From positions 70,155,709 to 70,219,708 of the forward strand of contig CM041084.1 of assembly GCA_023079485.1 (NCBI GenBank): DNA of 64,000 bases, read 5' to 3'. Source of the stretch: Archilochus colubris (lineage: Eukaryota > Chordata > Aves > Apodiformes > Trochilidae). A model generated the notes under the pieces. The model saw only the letters and a list, made by a program, of their open reading frames with translations. It did not search any database and was not told the DNA's origin. Positions within the stretch are counted from its first letter, which is position 1, and each line of letters opens with the position of its first letter. This document shows positions 35,259-49,493 of this stretch, one piece after another. The position numbers were made by a program, and so were the translations under genes.

Positions 35259-37079
35259 AGGAGAGTTGTTGCTGTGCAAGGTGTTCAGTACCAGTCCACA
35301 CATGCATTATTTTTTAATGGGGGAGGGAGAGAGACTTGTAAAACCAAGAAATTGTTTATCTGGTAAGGCATTTTATATATTTTCAAGAGCACATGAATTA
35401 AACCAAATTAGGAAGCTGTTCAGTAGGTTTTAAAAGGAAGCATTTCACAGGCAATTGTTTCATTCCTTTGTGTGGTTTTTTTTTTTCCACTCTTTTCCCC
35501 CAGTTTTTTAAGCTATAGTGAAGTGACACTTCAGCATCTTTAATTTTGAAAGAGCTTCCAAGCAAGAAAACAAAGTGGGTTAGGAGGAGTGACTGAAAAT
35601 GCAGCCAGAACTCTTCTGCCTAACTGGCTTCATGCAAAGGATGGCTTTGAACAGTAACCAATAGACAAGCTCTTTGACCTCTGATTTGGCAGCGGGGCCT
35701 CCCAGTGACCTGGTCTTCATAGCCATTAGCAAAGAAGTAGGTCATGAGAAGTCCTAGGACTCCTTCCAGCAAGGATATGATAGTAAATTGCTCTACTTTT
35801 TCTTTTTTAGAGGTTGGGTTTTCTTAAGTATTTTTTAAGAATTTAAACTGTTTTGCTTCCCTCTTTCCTAGGAGGTGCAGGTGTGCATTTTTGCATGTTA
35901 CACATGGATGGCATAACACAAGAGTTGCTCTAAGGAAGCCTCACCACCCAACTGAGACCAAGGATCCTTATGTGCAATCATCTAGTTAAGAGGTAGTGTC
36001 AGCTGGGAGGAGAACTCAGGCCACCCTGACCCTTTGCTGGGTGGGCTACCCCTCCTAAAAACCACTGTGGTTGTCCTGGTGTCTAAATATCTGGATGAGC
36101 CTTTTCCCACATCTCAGTCTTATGAATCTTGGTCTTTTTAAGGACAGACTTCAAAAAAAGGGCAACATACAGAAAGAGTCTCCACCTGCGACTGTCATGC
36201 AACCCCAGCCATTTGCAGTTCACTTGGAAAGAGCCAAATTCCTGAACCTTCACTGCAGTAGCTCATGGCTCTAAGCAGTCCCACTAGCTCTAGTAGTACT
36301 GCTTGTAATGAAACAGAGCTCAGGGTGAATTTGAGTATTTGGCAAGTCTGAAAGCTGAAGTTTGCATGAGATTTAGGGATCAGATCAAGAGGCACATGAC
36401 AGACCTTTAATAAGATGGGAAAGGCTATTTATTTGTACTTGTTCTTTTTGCAAGTGTGACCTCTTGTCTACTTACTGCTCTTTCTAAAAATTAATTAGAA
36501 GTTGTTCAGTGCCATACTATAACTCTAGAGAACATAGTTTTTACTATCCAATGCCCAAGTTGACCCTGTAGACATCAGTGTTTTTCTGCTTGTCTCAAAG
36601 TCTGGCTCACTGCTCACAATATTCTCAGCTAGGACTTCTCTCAGAAACATACCTCCAACTTTGTGCTGGATTTTTTTCCCCTCCTTGTTCCAAAAGAACC
36701 ATTTCCTTCCTCATTGCTGTTAACTGAAGAGTAGCATATAGGGTGCTTAATTGTTATGGTGTGTGTTGGATCATGTATGGAGGGAGAAGGCATTGTACTG
36801 ATTTTCATCTACTGTCACATACGCATAGCACAGCAAAAAAAAAAAACAACAAACCTTAGATAACACATTCAATGCCTTTTTGTGCAAGGCCCATGTGCAG
36901 TATGCCTTGAACCTGACTTAAGAGTATTGTAATACATGGACACCTCTCCGCAGCATGTTTAATTTGGTTGCAGTAGGGAACAGCAGGAATTCCAAAATAT
37001 GTCTTGTGAATGTGCTAGTTTGTTGTTGCCAGTAGGTAGGCAAATTTCTACTGACATCCACGCTATGCTGCTTATTGTG

Positions 37080-37132
37080 TAAAAAAAAAGCCAGTCCACA
37101 AAAAAAAAAAAAAAAAAAAAAATTAAAAAAAA
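37080..37132. repeat. Poly(A) simple repeat
   Basis: Two A runs flank GCCAGTCCAC; the longer is 23 A residues, followed by TT and eight more A residues. No retroposed body can be recognised on its left. Confidence 0.85.
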
Positions 37133-38645
37133 GGATTGCCTTCATAAGACTCTTGAGGAACTGACCAGATATAGGACTTAGCCCTCCACTGCCTTATCCC
37201 CTGTAGCAACTGATGGATGTACCAGAAGCATATGGTGCATAGTGTGTAGATGCTCTGAGAGCAGTGCTGATGGCTTTTGGACCAATTTGTGATTGCACAA
37301 AAACTCAGTCAAAGAGCAGATCCTGGAGATAGAATTCTGGTAATGATAACCTCCTTCTGGATGTTCCTGCCCAACTGAAGCTCTTGAGGCCAAGGTTTCT
37401 CTGGCTGTGCAGAGCATGGCTGTCTTGAAAACCACCCCTCTTCATCCCTAAGCGGAGGGTACAGTATGAAAGAGAAATCAGAAATTAGGTTAAAATACCA
37501 TACTGCATAACACATTGTACAACAGGCAGACCTGGAGTTTATCTGGTATTAATGACGCAAGATATTAGCAGAATACCATCCTGTATTACGTTGACATTGA
37601 TTTGTTAATATGAATTTCCTGTACTTTTTGTGCCTGCTGATATGCATGTTTGACCTAATTTCTGATCCAGACATTTGCCTGCTCACAGCTTTGTGTAAGA
37701 GCAATAAGTAAAACCTCAAGAATCTTGCCTGCGTGTGCATGCGTGTGCACGCGGTGTGTACGTTCGTTCCTTTTTATAAATAGGAGTTCCGGAGATGTTT
37801 CTGTCCTGGCTTTATACTGTGACTAAATCATTTTAAATTTGCAGCTGTCATATCATGTTGGCTCACCTAGCTTTTTTGCTGACTTGTATAGAAGTGAACT
37901 AAATAGTTTGTTGTTATGTACAGTGTAAAAATGTTTCTCAAGTATGTCAATAGTCATACTGCTTTAAAAATGCAGTGCAGTCTGTCCCATTCCTTGGTCC
38001 AGTACCTAGCATTAAAAAGTGATACTGCTATATACACTTTTAACTTTCTTTTATTTTATTTTTTTTAAAAAACAAACCAAAACAACACAGCCTTGTCTTT
38101 TTAATTTTTCTCTGTGGAGAAACACTTCTGGACTTGTGTCAAAATCATTAGATTCTGGGATTGTTTTTTTCCTCTGGTGTCCAGTAAGAAATCACTGCCC
38201 AGTTCCACCAAAAAAAGGAGGGAAACTTACTGTGACACCAGTACTGTTTTAGCAGCCAAAATGTATGTGAGAACTTGTGGGTAGTTACTGAAGCACCTGC
38301 ATTTTTAGAGCAAATTACTCTGTATGAATGTGTATTTATTTGCTTGTTTAACAGAAAGGATGTGTGCGTTTGGGTCCAGCTTTGTTTTTTTCTGTGGAGG
38401 ATCCCAACTTCCAGATTTGGCTTGTGCTTTCTTGGCAAACAGACTTTAGGGTTCACTCTGTGAAATTTTATTTAGTGAATTTTAAAAATTCAAGATATGC
38501 AACTTTGGTATGCGGGATTTTTTTAGGAAATTGTGTGTTCAGTGATTGTTCATGCTTAACCAAGATGTAAAGGAGCCTGGATGTTTTGTAAACATGGAGC
38601 AATCATGACTTCAAAGTTTTATCTTTATTAATGAAGCTCAGCCTG

Positions 38646-38651
38646 AATAAA
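38646..38651 (+). terminator. Possible distal poly(A) signal
   Basis: This is an AATAAA on the + strand about 3.8 kb after the RNF152 stop. Further canonical hexamers lie at 41055, 42217 and 44240. AT-rich DNA gives such hexamers by chance, so each is only a candidate end of a longer RNF152 3' UTR. Confidence 0.2.
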
Positions 38652-41600
38652 ATATTAGAAGGAGAAGAATGACATCAAGTGAATGATGGTACCTCTGTTA
38701 CTTTGCTATCAAATGGAAGGGGATTTGGTGGAATTGTGTGGTGTTTTATGTGGGAGTAGCTGAAGTTCTACTCTGCATTTTAAGGCTAAGGCAAAGAGGT
38801 AAGAGTGGGTTGTAAATAGTATGAAGAGTTTTCACATTTTAATTACCATGGGATACAGAATTATAGCTGATGACTACTCAGCCACACAACAGGTTTGTTT
38901 TTTGTTTCTGTTTTTTTTTCTACTTAAAAGTTTACTTAAAAAAGGATTATTGGCCTGACTTAAGCATATATTGTACAGACTGGCACGCCAGTTTTCCCTT
39001 CCCCTTGAATTTTTCTTCCTTGTCATGTTACTCTTGCTGGAGCCTTGGGTAGCCAACCTTTCTAACACTGCAGATGATTTTCTGGAGTATCGATGGGATG
39101 ACTGACATTACAGTGGCTGTATTACAATTATCAAAACCAATTTATACAAGGCTTGAGCTCTTCTGTAGATGTCTCAGTATCAAAAGGTGCAGGCACCAGT
39201 CTACTGTGTAAACTGGTCAAAGCCTCTTCATGCACTGGATCTTCTTACAGCAATACCAAGTAGAGGAAGATGCTGCCTCCTCTCAGTCATAGAAAGGGGC
39301 TGAACCTGCCATTTGCAGCTAATCTGCCTCCAGGGTACACAGCCTGCTGTCACGAGATGGTGTCATGAGACCCTTGCGTGAGCACTGCAGATGATGTTCA
39401 CATGCCATCAAATGCTGGGGTTCAAAGGTTTCCATATCCTTGTTGCACAGAAAGCGTGGCTTCAGATTTTTTTTTTCAGCATTTTTGTCTGTACGGGTGG
39501 ATGGAGGGGAGAGGGAGACAAGAAAACATGTGGCTGCAAGTGAGTTCCAGTGTCATCTGGGAGGCTGTTGAAGGATCTGCTGGCCCTGAAGGCAAAGGTT
39601 TTTATGCAAGAGCTTCAGTAGGGCAAGATAGTTTGGAAATGCTGCAATAGATTTACAGCATCTTGGTGACCTTTCTGGTGCTGTTCATTGTCCGTAGGCC
39701 TGACAGCTGGGGCTGTTGTGTTCTTTCTCTGTGTCACTTCACCTCTTGCATGTTCGTGTCAGCAAGCAAAGCTGCTTGCTTCATCCTCAAGTTGAACGAT
39801 TTTACAGACATCTCTTAAGTTGCCCTGAGCATCTCTAATGAAAAAAAATATCTTCTAAGTTCAGTGAAATGTAATGCTCCATGTCCACAAAATGCAGTTT
39901 TCAAGTTTTTCCTTCTGCTTGGATACAGTTTTATTTTAATTCTAAATAATCCCTGTAATTTTTTTGATAAGAATGTTCCTGAACATCAGACACAATTGTG
40001 AGGAACTAAGATCCACAGCCTTAAGAAAATGTTTCCTATCCCTCTATAGGTCCAGTTTTTCCCTTCAGATCTACACAAGTCTGTTCTCACTTTCCTCATG
40101 TGTTTTAGAATGAAGCACCTAACCATGGGAATGAAATGGGAATTCTTGAGCATGCATGGAGCCCCTGCCCATATGACCATAGGGATGTGTTTCCATGCTG
40201 AGGAGGGTATGCACACAGCACATGCTCACATGTAGAGAGGTGACGAGGATTAGGGAAAGGGCCTTGGGCACTTAAATCTCAGGAAGGCCATGCAGTACCT
40301 TATGATGCTGGGATGATGAGGTGCTGAGATAGCTTGGTAGCATGAAACCTAGGTATTGCTACCTGGATTTTGTGAGGAATGAATTGTTGTGCCCTCCAAA
40401 CTGTCTCCTGCAGACCAACTGCTGGATGGGGGACACTGTTTCACAGGTGATGTCTTGTGTGGGGTTCAAGTTGAGGAGCCACATCAGTTCCTTCAGGCTG
40501 GGATGTCTACCCAAAAGGGAACAGCCAGATGCCTGGGCTTTGAGTTTGTGAAGGGTCTTTTGGGTTAGGGTTCGAGTGGACGTCTTTTGACACAGCACTG
40601 CATAAAGCACTCCTCAAAGCTAGAAGCCAGCTTTACAGACTTTGCCTGAACTGGTTTGAAAGAGTGGCAAAAGGGTGTAGAAGGAAAATGACACCTGGAA
40701 ATAACAATTAGTCAGTAGCCTTGAAATTCAGATCTGTACGTGCAAAAACATCTATCAGGCATGTCTTGCAGTGGCCTGCATATGTCATTTCTGTCAAGTT
40801 GGATCTCAAGAATGGCAGTGAAGCTCCGTATCTTGCTTTTTCTTCAACACCTTTGAGCTGGGAAGCTGCCTATTTCAAAAATGTAGTTTTCCACTTAACT
40901 GTAAAACTTGATGGCTGTGCAGAAATTTTTTAGGATGCTGAATCATCACTGAAGCTAGGGACTCAGACACAATCTGAACAGGAGTTAATCGGGAAGAAGT
41001 TGGCATAAAAAGGAAGAAATGCCTTGAATTCTTGGTGTGTCTCATGTCATTTAAAATAAAAACTTGATTTATTTGCATGAACGTTGACTGACTGTACAAA
41101 AGCAGGTGGCTGTTTTACAGACAAATAAGGTGACAATGTTGGTAATGCTAAACAACTAAGGACAGGATTCATTGAAACTTACTAGATCTGAACAGCTGGG
41201 AACAGAGGTAGGTATTTAGTACAGCTGACTATTTGTTACAGCTAAAAAGAAAAAGGAACTAATAGGATTAGATAAGAGGTCTGAAGCTTTCTGGTTCGGT
41301 TTTAGAAATGGAGGAAATGAAATAACAGAGAAATCTGAGTGGTTTTATGCTGAGAATTATTTACTTGCCTATCTTGAGAATTATGAGAAGATGTCAGCGT
41401 GCTGTCACCAGGCTGGTAAGTTTTGGGAGCACTGTAGGTGTCTGCATGCAGAATCCAGATCTGATTCATTGAGGTTTGCATCTGCGTGAGAGAAATCTGG
41501 TTATACCTAAATGCTCCCCTGCAGAATGTCTTGAATTCAGGCTGACGCTGTGAAGTTTGTGACCTCACTTTGAAGTATTAAAGGGCGGTGGGGGATCTTG

Positions 41601-42802
41601 AAATCCTTTCAAAGTAGCATGTTGGGTGGTGAGGGTGTGGCTACCTATGAGCATAAAAGGAAGCTCAGTTCCCAAGCATGGTTGATTTACTGATTGAAAT
41701 GCATATGAATAATTTCTTGCTTAACTATTTCTCAAAGATGTTTCTCAAAGATTTGCTTAAGAAATATATTGAGATATTTGGGGTGTGATTTAGGAAAATA
41801 TGCGGAGAAACCACTAAAGCATTAACTCTTAAGGAAGATGAAGGGATTCTGTCACACATGATTAAATATTTTCTAGAACAGAGGTGGAGTTCATACTTAG
41901 GTGTTTGTTTCTTGATACTTAGCTAGTTGGTAAGATTCTTACCATTTGAAGTATGGTAAGAAAGCTTTGCTTTGGGGAAGGTTTTATTTTGAAATTTGAA
42001 AATGTATTGACTAGGAGAGACATTAATAGCCCAAGGCAGCTGTTTCCAAGCACTTGAGTGTAGCAACCTGTGTTTCTGTAATCCCTGTTTTTAATTGCTC
42101 ATTGTACAAAGCTGAGAATTCTTAACTCATGGTGAAAAAAAGCCCTTGGAGTTCAAACCCACACCAAAAGCCACCCTAGGAATCCAGAGTGACGATGATT
42201 TTAAAAACTCTGGAAAAATAAATTCAATTCTAATGGCTTTTCTGTTGTGCTGAAATGCTGTGGGATTTTCTAAACCTACAGGCTGATACAACCAAATCCC
42301 TGCTTAATGATTGTATTTGCTAAGCTAGGTAACTTCAGTGGCTACATAAGAGTGTTCCTTCTTTTCTTTTCTGACCTTTCCTGGTTTAGAGAAGACAAGA
42401 TTTAGACAGTTGTATCTGGATTGAACAGCATGATAAGAGTTGTAAAATGTTACCAGCTAGGAGCATGCTTTTGTGATAAACAAAATATTGCAAAACTGAA
42501 TCTCTTTCTGTGGCCATTCAGGCAGAGCAAACATGCAGCAACACCAGGAAACCTCTAAGATTGAGAGAAATGTTGTCAGGACTACTAGATAAATGAGGAT
42601 ATTTTTTTTTATACCCCAGATACTGTGTTTGTTATTGCTGATGCTTGGCATCTTTGGGCTTAGGTTCTTTCTTTTGTCTTTTCCAACTAGCTTCAAGAGT
42701 ATTTTGTTCTGCTTCCTTATGAGTGTGCCATCTCTTGCATCCTCCTCTTTTGCTCATTTGACTATCCTGTTTCCCTGCAGTTTTGCAAGAAGAAACTTAG
42801 CA

Positions 42803-42828
42803 TTATATATATATGTATATATATATAA
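42803..42828. repeat. (TA)n microsatellite with one TG interruption
   Basis: TA units run through the tract with a single G at 42815. Confidence 0.9.
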
Positions 42829-44086
42829 CTGCAAATTTCTACTGGAGTATCAATGATGAAAATGGTGACAAGTCTCCACAGAAACCAGAGCATCTCCAGG
42901 GCTCCATACAGTGTCTTATTTGCAGTACCTCTATGTCTGCCATTATTATCATAGGTCCTCTCTAAATAAGTATTTGTAATAAATGTTTCTTTATTATAGC
43001 CCTATTATTTATTTTAAAAGCAATAGCAGAACAAAAGAAAACAACTCAAAATAGACCAGAAATATTGTGCACTCTCTTGATTTTTAAGCAGAAGTCATGC
43101 ATTGATAGCTTTTTGGTATTTTTGTTCAGTGTATCAGTGACATTAATTTTGTGATTGCACTTCCTTTGGTGGCAGAGGAAGATAAGGAAGAGGAAAATCC
43201 ATATTCATGGCTTGGATTAGGTCTGCTGAGTTTCAAATTGTATGTATGTGCTTCTGTTTTGTAATACCTCATAAACCTCCTAACAGATGAAACCTGCAGT
43301 AGCACCAAAATCTTAATGAAATGTCACATGCTGCCTATCAAGTTTAAAACGCCTGCTGAAATGTGCAGAGCCTGGACTTTCTGGATTTTGAGCACAAAGA
43401 GCACTATATATGGAATTAGTCATGAGTGTCAGTTCTCTGAGATCAAACTGGAGTCTTCTGCCTCATTTAAAGCTGTTAGTGGAGTTGGCCTCTGAGGATC
43501 TCTGTCATCTGTCCTGTACTCAGTGGCAGTTCTCATTTTATAGATCTAAAGCCAGCAGCCTTTGACAGGAAGATGTTTACCAATTTGAGGGCAAATTATT
43601 TGTCTCCTTAAAGAGACTTTTAAATCCTTGATTGGGTCTGTGACCTGACTTTTTCCAAAGGAAGATGAAAATTTGTTTAAATCATCCCTGTGCAGTCCAG
43701 TTCCCCCGTGCTTTCTTGGCAGCCCCAAAGGAGGCAGTGTCCTGAACTGGGTTTTGAAATGGGTGAAACGTGGATATGATCTACCACAAATCACTGTAGA
43801 AACAAGGGCTCCATAAGGACACACTGAATACCAGACTTGCTGGGATGGTTCAACATAACATCTCTGCTTAAAACTGGTGTCTTACAGTTCCTGTGCTGCA
43901 GATAAAGGACTTATAAAAGAATTGTGAGAACCTTTCTGTAAGATTTATTCACTTTTCCAAGTCATCACAAATGTAGAGTTCTTCTGGTCACCCACTATCC
44001 CACAAACTGGAGAATCTGCCCTCCTACTGAGGTTCAGGTGAGAAAGGCAGACCTTAAAAAAGCTGCCCTGTGGCAGGGGGCTGTGT

Positions 44087-44108
44087 CTGTTGCTGAGCTG
44101 TTGCTGAG
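44087..44108. repeat. 11-bp perfect tandem duplication
   Basis: CTGTTGCTGAG occurs twice in direct succession, followed by a looser CATGCTGCTC. Confidence 0.9.
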
Positions 44109-47100
44109 CATGCTGCTCAAATGCTCCTTTGTGGTAGGCTATAAAAAATGTTTCTCATCCTCCCTCCTTCTTCACCACCCTTATTTTGCATTTAATTGTT
44201 TTTGAAAAAACAAAACCAGGCAGTAGGAAAAACAAGAAGAATAAAGCCATTCTTCATTCAGGCCACGTTTATAGCATCTGTTCCGTATCTATTTAAACTC
44301 TGCTGGGAGAAAGCAGAGGTGCCCCTGAATTTCAGCTATGCTTCAAATGAATCCCATTAGGCTTCCTGTTTTGGAGACTAACCCTTGCTGAGCAGAGGAC
44401 TTCTGAGAAGAAAAATATTTTGAAGTCCTGAGAGCCAGCAAATGCAGTTAGTTCACTTTCTGGAAAGTGAAGAGGGAGCAGTGGCAGCCCTTGCAATGAG
44501 ACACTGCCTGCTGCAGTCCCTGTGGCTGGAGACCAGTGGGTTGATGAGGCTGTGGTGGAAAGGGCAGCACTGACTCTGTACACACACACGCACATATTCT
44601 CTAGGGGAGCTGCTTGTCAGCTTCCCGAAGTGTATTTTGAGCTACTTGCAGCTGGTATCAGTTTAGATTACTTCAGCTGCAGTATCCCTAATTGCTCCAA
44701 AGGCATTGCAAGTGAGCTGTAATCTAAAGCAGACCTAAAAAGCCCATCCCACAGGGCCTGTCTTTGCACTATCCGTATTAGCAAAGGTTTCTATATTGCT
44801 AAGGGAGATAGGAAGGAGGTGGGGATGCTTGGATGGGTGGTTTGGGGTTTTAAAATATTTTTTTGGTGAAGGCAAGTAAATTTTGACAGGTATTAAAACA
44901 CAAGAACAATACTGAACAATCTTTATGTCTACTAAAGTATCCCCAGTACAGCATTGAAGGGAGAGCTAGTTCTCTATCTCAGTGTCAGTCTTGAAGACAT
45001 GCACATATTCATGACCTTAATACATTAATTAAAACCAAAAGTTAAGTGAAGCTTTGACTCTTATTTTAAGAATCAAAAGCAGGAAGGCCTTCCTCTGCCT
45101 GGCTGTGCTGATGTCCTCTTGCCTTCTCCCTCTGGACTTTCAGGCTCATTAATGGTTGTACCAGAAGTTGGAAGGTTAAGTCTAGCCTCAGGCACACAGG
45201 TACTACATGGCTCTCCTACAGCTCTACCACCATCTCTGTTCCTTGTTCTGCACTCTGTTTTACATGGGCCCTTGCCCTCCCTAGGCTCCCTCACCACCTC
45301 TTGTTAATTATATTCTAGCTAAAAAGCAGGCTGGCACTATTCAGTGGCTGTGATCTGAAGTCTTTGATGTGTTTCAGTAGCAAAATCACACATAACTTGG
45401 TTTTACATTACTTCCCCCTTCCTTTCTTGTGAAGGGCTAACCAATCCCTACAGATACATAAGCTACTTGGCCACTGTCTCAATGCCTTGCCAAATATTGA
45501 CTTTATAAAGGTGAAATCAAAGTGCTGTCGATAAATCTGAATGCCTGGAGAAGCATTCTTTGCTTGCTTTGTTTGTCCTAGAAGGCGTCTCAAACATTTC
45601 TAAGGGTCCAACTCCCCCCTTCTCCCACCCATTGTAATACATGGTATTTTCATAGGACAATCTCTGGAGTCTTGTCCTTTGTGTATGCAAAAGTGCTGAC
45701 TTTATGAGACCTGTTCAGACACATTTGCTGTGATTAAAATTGTTAAATATTATTTTCAATAGACTGGTGTGTGCTTTTCTTTTTTTAATAGAAAAAGTAA
45801 AATTGGCTGGGACATTCACTCATCGGTTCCACTGAGAGCTTTAATAGGGTTGCGCAGTAATAAAGGAAGACTGAGATCTTCAGCCAAGTTTCAGATGGGT
45901 GGAGGTGACTTTCAGGTGGTCTATCAGAAAGCCACTTTTATAACCCTGTGAAAGAGAGGGAAGAAAACGAATGGGCTGCACTCCCCTTCTTTCCCTGGGC
46001 AACTTTACAAGTTTGGTACAACTTTGGCCTTGACTTGGATGCAAATCTCTGTTCTTACTGATGGGGATTGTGACATTTCCCTGTGAATGCTCTATGACAC
46101 TTGAGTGTGCATGTGCTCAAGCACATGTATGCTCGTGTGGGTCAGTCTGGAGATATTCTCTTACTTCCTTAGCTGACACACATCCTTGTAGATGTGAAAT
46201 CAATGGGCTACTGGTATTAATGAATGTAAATCAAATTACTTCAGAGGAGTTCTGAGGATTTACAACAGTCAGGATGAGGACTGATACGTAATTTTTTATA
46301 TTCAGCCATCCCTGGTGTTGCAAATGAGTGTATTGCTGTAACCATAAGTGCAGCTCATTTCCCTTGTAAATCTTCCATTTTAAGCCTGCTTTTCTATGGA
46401 AATTATACATGCACACTCATGCTCTGCATCTGTGTGTCCCTTTCCACTGACCTTTCAAGCAAAATTTAATACAGTGATAGCCATCTAAAAGATAATTAAA
46501 TTTCTGTTTTGATGATATGTTGGTAGAAGAGTATAGAGAAAAGAGACAGGTCCTGTATGTGCCAAACATATGAAAGAGCTATGGTGTAGACTTGAGTCTT
46601 ATTAGTAATTAGAAAAACCACATGGGAGATTCTCCCCAACAAATGACTCAAGCAGAAGAAAAACTTAAATTGGAACTTGGACTGAACAGTAAGACAGCAA
46701 TTCACAGGAAATTAGATTTTTTTTCTGCTTCTCTTCGTGTTATTCCTTTTTTTTTGAAATGCAGTTCTCTTCTAGCATTTTATTCACATATTTCAGTCTT
46801 GAGTGATGAGTTCTGGTGGTACTGCTTGCCTGTATACAGCCTAGGCAAGTGGAGTTTTGCAGTTGCTGTAGGTCTTCATTAGCAGTGCCATGATACAACG
46901 TTTATGTCATGACTTTGCATTTAGTGACTTTAAGCAATTAAGCTTGGGTCACCCTGTTTCACTGTGATGTGACAAATACCAATTGGCAAAACTGTAGAGC
47001 AGCATCGCTGATGGGAAATGCCTATTAATGGCGTGTTTGTTTTTTAATAGCAAAAGGAAAAGCAAAACCATACAGTGCATTGTAATTTATGATAGCTTAC

Positions 47101-49493
47101 TAAATGCGGTTGTTTTAGCTGGGATGAGTGTAAATTAGGTTTGTTGGGTGAGGTAGCATGTTTTATTAGATAAAGTGATAAATGGAGGAAATCCCATCAG
47201 GTTTTGTGTCCACAAGCTTGTCTTCTTTAAGTCAGCAGTAAGATTAGCCTACTTTAAAACTAGACACAGGTAGATGAGAATTGCCCTGAACTCGCCTTAG
47301 TTATGCCACTTTGTTGGAGTACTGAGAAAGTAAGGGAAATATGATCTGCAAAGGAGAGAAGGTTTACTGAGAGCCAGGAAAACTCTTTGTCAAACAGAAC
47401 AGGGAGAGAGCAAAGAGGCAATTTCACCAGTGAAAAACTAAAGTGGTTCAAGTGGAAAAGGCTCAAAGCAGACTCTTAACGTGGCATGAAATACTGATAT
47501 TCAGTAGATCCCAGTCTAACAGATGAAGAAATCTCAGGACCCTGTACGTCTGTTAATTCTCAGGATAGCTGGAAATATGTTTACATAGTGGTAGCTTTTC
47601 TTCCCCATGCCATCAGTGGGAAGGCATAATGGATACTTCTAATGTCTTTAAAAACAATAATGTCAAATAGGGTTTCTGAGTAAAGCTGAAATAAAGGGAA
47701 ATCAATATGTTTAGTTGTGTAAATCTCATATAAGGGAGATTTGTTCAAAGACTTGGTGCACTAAGGAGTGCTGAGTGCTGAAAACACATCTAGGGAGCAG
47801 AAATGGTTTGTCAGCAGCCACTGCTTCAAACAGATGCGGAATGAGAAGAGAGAAAGAAATAAAAAGACTGGCTTAGGCGTACTTGGTGGTCAGATAACTA
47901 TGAGGACATCCAGACTCCCCTCAATCTTGCAGTTTTGTCTCTCCTAGGCTACACTGCTGCAATCAAGGGCTGCATCTGCAAGGTGAGAGTCACCCATGGC
48001 ACTGTGGAATGCAGATGAGCATCTGGGCAGCAGGGGACTGCTCAGCTGTTTGTGTAACAAGTGTGTGAAGTGTGCAGGGAGACCACACAGTGTGGGTTTG
48101 CTCCTTGGAGTGTATGCCTCCTGGTGTGACATTCTGGTACTTTCAGAGTATGAAAGGAAAGGAAAATGGGGCCACTTTTTAGAGATGCCACAGCTGGGCT
48201 TTCTCTCCGTTGCCCATGTCAGAAGCTGAGAGGAGGCTCCTCACAAGAAGTGGAGTGAGGCAACAGCTGCACACAAAGGTATGAAAGATGTTGTCTCATC
48301 AAAACCACCCCTTTACCGTTGGCTGAAGGCATTGTAAAAGATTGCTGGTAGCTGAAGTCTTATCCAGGAAGACAGGTTAAATTATCAGTGTTCCTTATGG
48401 CCTCCTAGGCAATGAATCTGTGAAGCAGTGAAGTGAGTTGCTTTCACCACAGAAGATTCATCATGGTAGCCAAATTGATAACTGGTTTCAGAAGTTTCTT
48501 CTGCTATCTGAAGGCCTGATTTGCTGCTTGCTGTTTGTTATCTGTGGCATTTTTAAGCTTCAGCTGCGTGAATATATTACTTTGTGTGTTTAATGCCTGA
48601 CTACAGCCTTCCTAACCTTGATGCTGTTCGTTGCTTAGCTTCCTTCTTCTGGGAAGATGATGTTGTACCAACTTATCCACCTAAGAACCTGTTATTAATT
48701 TCCCTTGTGGCTATGTTAGAGCAAGTTCCCTCTGCTCCTTTGAATGGGTGTGATTGCAAATTGACCTTGTGGTAGAAGCAGGAAGGCTGTGGTGGTTTGG
48801 TGGTACAGCCCACATTTGACAATGCCATGTAAGGGTCTCTACAGCACTAGGGAAGGGGGGAATGAAGCAAACAGGTCAGAGGAGTGGCTGCAAATCAACT
48901 TGTCAAGTCCTAACTGGAAGGCATAGAACTGACTAGCTGATTTGCTCTGCTGTCAGCATTAGGGGAACACACACCCTGAGCTGGGTTTAGTCAACAGAGA
49001 TTATTGCCATTGCTATCCTGATCTGGGGTTGTCACTTTTTTTTTTTTTCCTTATGTGCTTCTATCACTTGTCAGAGCTAAGAGCTGTGGAGCAACAATCA
49101 GAAGGCTGCCAGGACAGGAGCTGGTTGTGAAATGCAATGGGTTAAATTAAGCCTTCAGGAAAGCTTTCTGAGTAGAAGGGTGTATGTTGTGTTCCCTGAC
49201 ATGTCTGACAAATGTATTAGTAGAATAAATACAGTGGTGTGGCTGACAATGAATATGCAGTGGTTTTCACTCTGACACTATCTTTTCCTGCAGAATATCA
49301 AGTCTCCTATCTCATACAGATTCCTTTGAGTCTTTTGTCAGCCTTGTATACAGCTTTTGCAACTGAGGTGTCTGAATATTCGTTTTCAAGTCTGGCATGT
49401 CCAGGGCAGACCAGAATCTCCAGACTTCAACAAATGAGATGTCTCCTTCACAGTCAATGAGCCAGCTCCATGTACTGCCTGCATTTGGGAAGA

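Larger units (their letters stand above)
34829..35280 (+). other. RNF152: Proximal 3' UTR of RNF152
   Basis: This segment follows the stop codon. It first holds a GC-rich part with a short TGG repeat and a CpG cluster, then from about 35070 an AT-rich part with a long T/A tract containing several ATTTA-like units. It ends just after an AATAAA followed by GT-rich sequence. The right-hand end is inferred from that signal. Longer isoforms extending further right are likely, because mammalian RNF152 mRNAs are known, as I recall, for long 3' UTRs. Confidence 0.5.
35281..49493. other. Non-coding DNA 3' of RNF152 (possible distal 3' UTR, then intergenic)
   Basis: There is no coding sequence that I can support. 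The nearer part (to roughly 39-44 kb) contains several AATAAA hexamers and could be transcribed as distal 3' UTR. An A-run lies at 37080-37132, a CpG-bearing purine/pyrimidine alternating patch at 37730-37770, and a TA microsatellite at 42803-42828. No transposon is recognised. Confidence 0.5.
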
